A stretch of 64,000 bases of DNA, taken from assembly GCF_029892065.1 (NCBI RefSeq), contig NZ_CP120374.1, positions 124,001 through 188,000 of the forward strand, written 5' to 3'. Both the position numbers and the translations under genes were made by a program. Positions 63,909 through 64,000 of this stretch are shown here, in pieces. Numbering within the stretch: the stretch's first letter is position 1; every line of letters begins with the position of its first letter. This stretch comes from Sinorhizobium garamanticum. GTDB taxonomy: Bacteria > Pseudomonadota > Alphaproteobacteria > Rhizobiales > Rhizobiaceae. The notes under the pieces were generated by a model. It did not search any database. It saw nothing but the letters and a program-made list of their open reading frames with translations, and had not been told where the DNA came from.

Positions 63909-64000
63909 ATGCTGAGATCCGCAGTGGTGTTTCTGTCAGCCGCTTTTATGTTTGCCGGCCCCGCTGAGGCCAACAAGGTCTTCGTGACCAATGAACGCAG
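63909..64000 (+). CDS. YVTN beta-propeller protein of the PQQ cluster (3' end outside window)
   Basis: Only the first 30 codons are present: a signal peptide (LRSAVVFLSAAFMFAGPAEA) then NKVFVTNER, the start of the first YVTN-type blade. Its position after the PQQ-associated binding protein matches the PQQ-dependent catabolism beta-propeller family. AGGA lies in front of the ATG. Confidence 0.75.
   Translation, partial: MLRSAVVFLSAAFMFAGPAEANKVFVTNER

Overview
The window looks like part of an alphaproteobacterial replicon, most likely a Sinorhizobium/Ensifer or Rhizobium relative, and possibly a megaplasmid. The signs are high-GC codon use, several copies of the rhizobial RIME-type intergenic mosaic repeat, FixJ-type response regulators, FNR/FixK-type boxes, a cellulose-synthase-like glycan cluster and a xoxF methanol-oxidation cluster. 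The xox gene order resembles, from memory, the one on Sinorhizobium meliloti pSymB. No rRNA, tRNA, CRISPR array or intact insertion sequence was seen.

Bases 1-5.5 kb hold a patatin-like phospholipase (cut by the window edge), a GntP-type permease and an EmrAB-type drug efflux pair. The pair has two TetR-type operators, but its TetR gene is truncated at a RIME repeat. Bases 5.6-17 kb form a signalling and redox-stress block: a MASE1-PAS histidine kinase, several FixJ-type or receiver-only regulators, a Tat-exported alpha/beta hydrolase, an SDR, an NAD(P)-binding protein, an AhpD-like carboxymuconolactone decarboxylase (CMD) protein and a LysR regulator. A motif of the form CCYAAACYTT, palindromic in two places, recurs between these genes and may be a shared operator. 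Bases 17-25.5 kb carry an RND efflux pump, a TetR/DUF2214 pair with a 19-bp palindrome between them, and a LysR gene divergent from a secreted three-domain CMD protein.

Bases 25.5-28.9 kb look like a decaying denitrification-associated patch. Pseudoazurin, with an FNR-like box, and a DUF6522 protein are intact. NnrS is truncated, and relics of a chemotaxis receptor and of a Bcr/CflA-type MFS transporter remain. Bases 28.9-35 kb hold an AraC regulator and a complete peptide-type ABC importer preceded by a perfect FNR/FixK box. Bases 35.5-38.2 kb hold a FixJ-type regulator and a two-PAS histidine kinase. A cytosine-deaminase-like amidohydrolase and a diguanylate cyclase follow.

Bases 42.2-48.2 kb are a tightly overlapping polysaccharide operon on the minus strand: UDP-glucuronate decarboxylase, GalE, a membrane GT2 glycan synthase, two DUF995 exported proteins and a GH26-like secreted glycanase. 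Its product cannot be named from sequence.

Bases 48.5 kb to the end are a lanthanide-type methanol/formaldehyde oxidation region. An AraC regulator, a LuxR-type response regulator, a FIST sensor and a hybrid kinase come first, then three uncharacterised periplasmic proteins, glutathione-dependent formaldehyde dehydrogenase, S-formylglutathione hydrolase, a cytochrome c, xoxF, xoxG, xoxJ, a broken DUF2380-type gene, a PQQ-associated ABC binding protein and the start of a beta-propeller protein. XoxF would oxidise methanol in the periplasm and pass electrons to XoxG. Formaldehyde would then be oxidised through glutathione adducts to formate.
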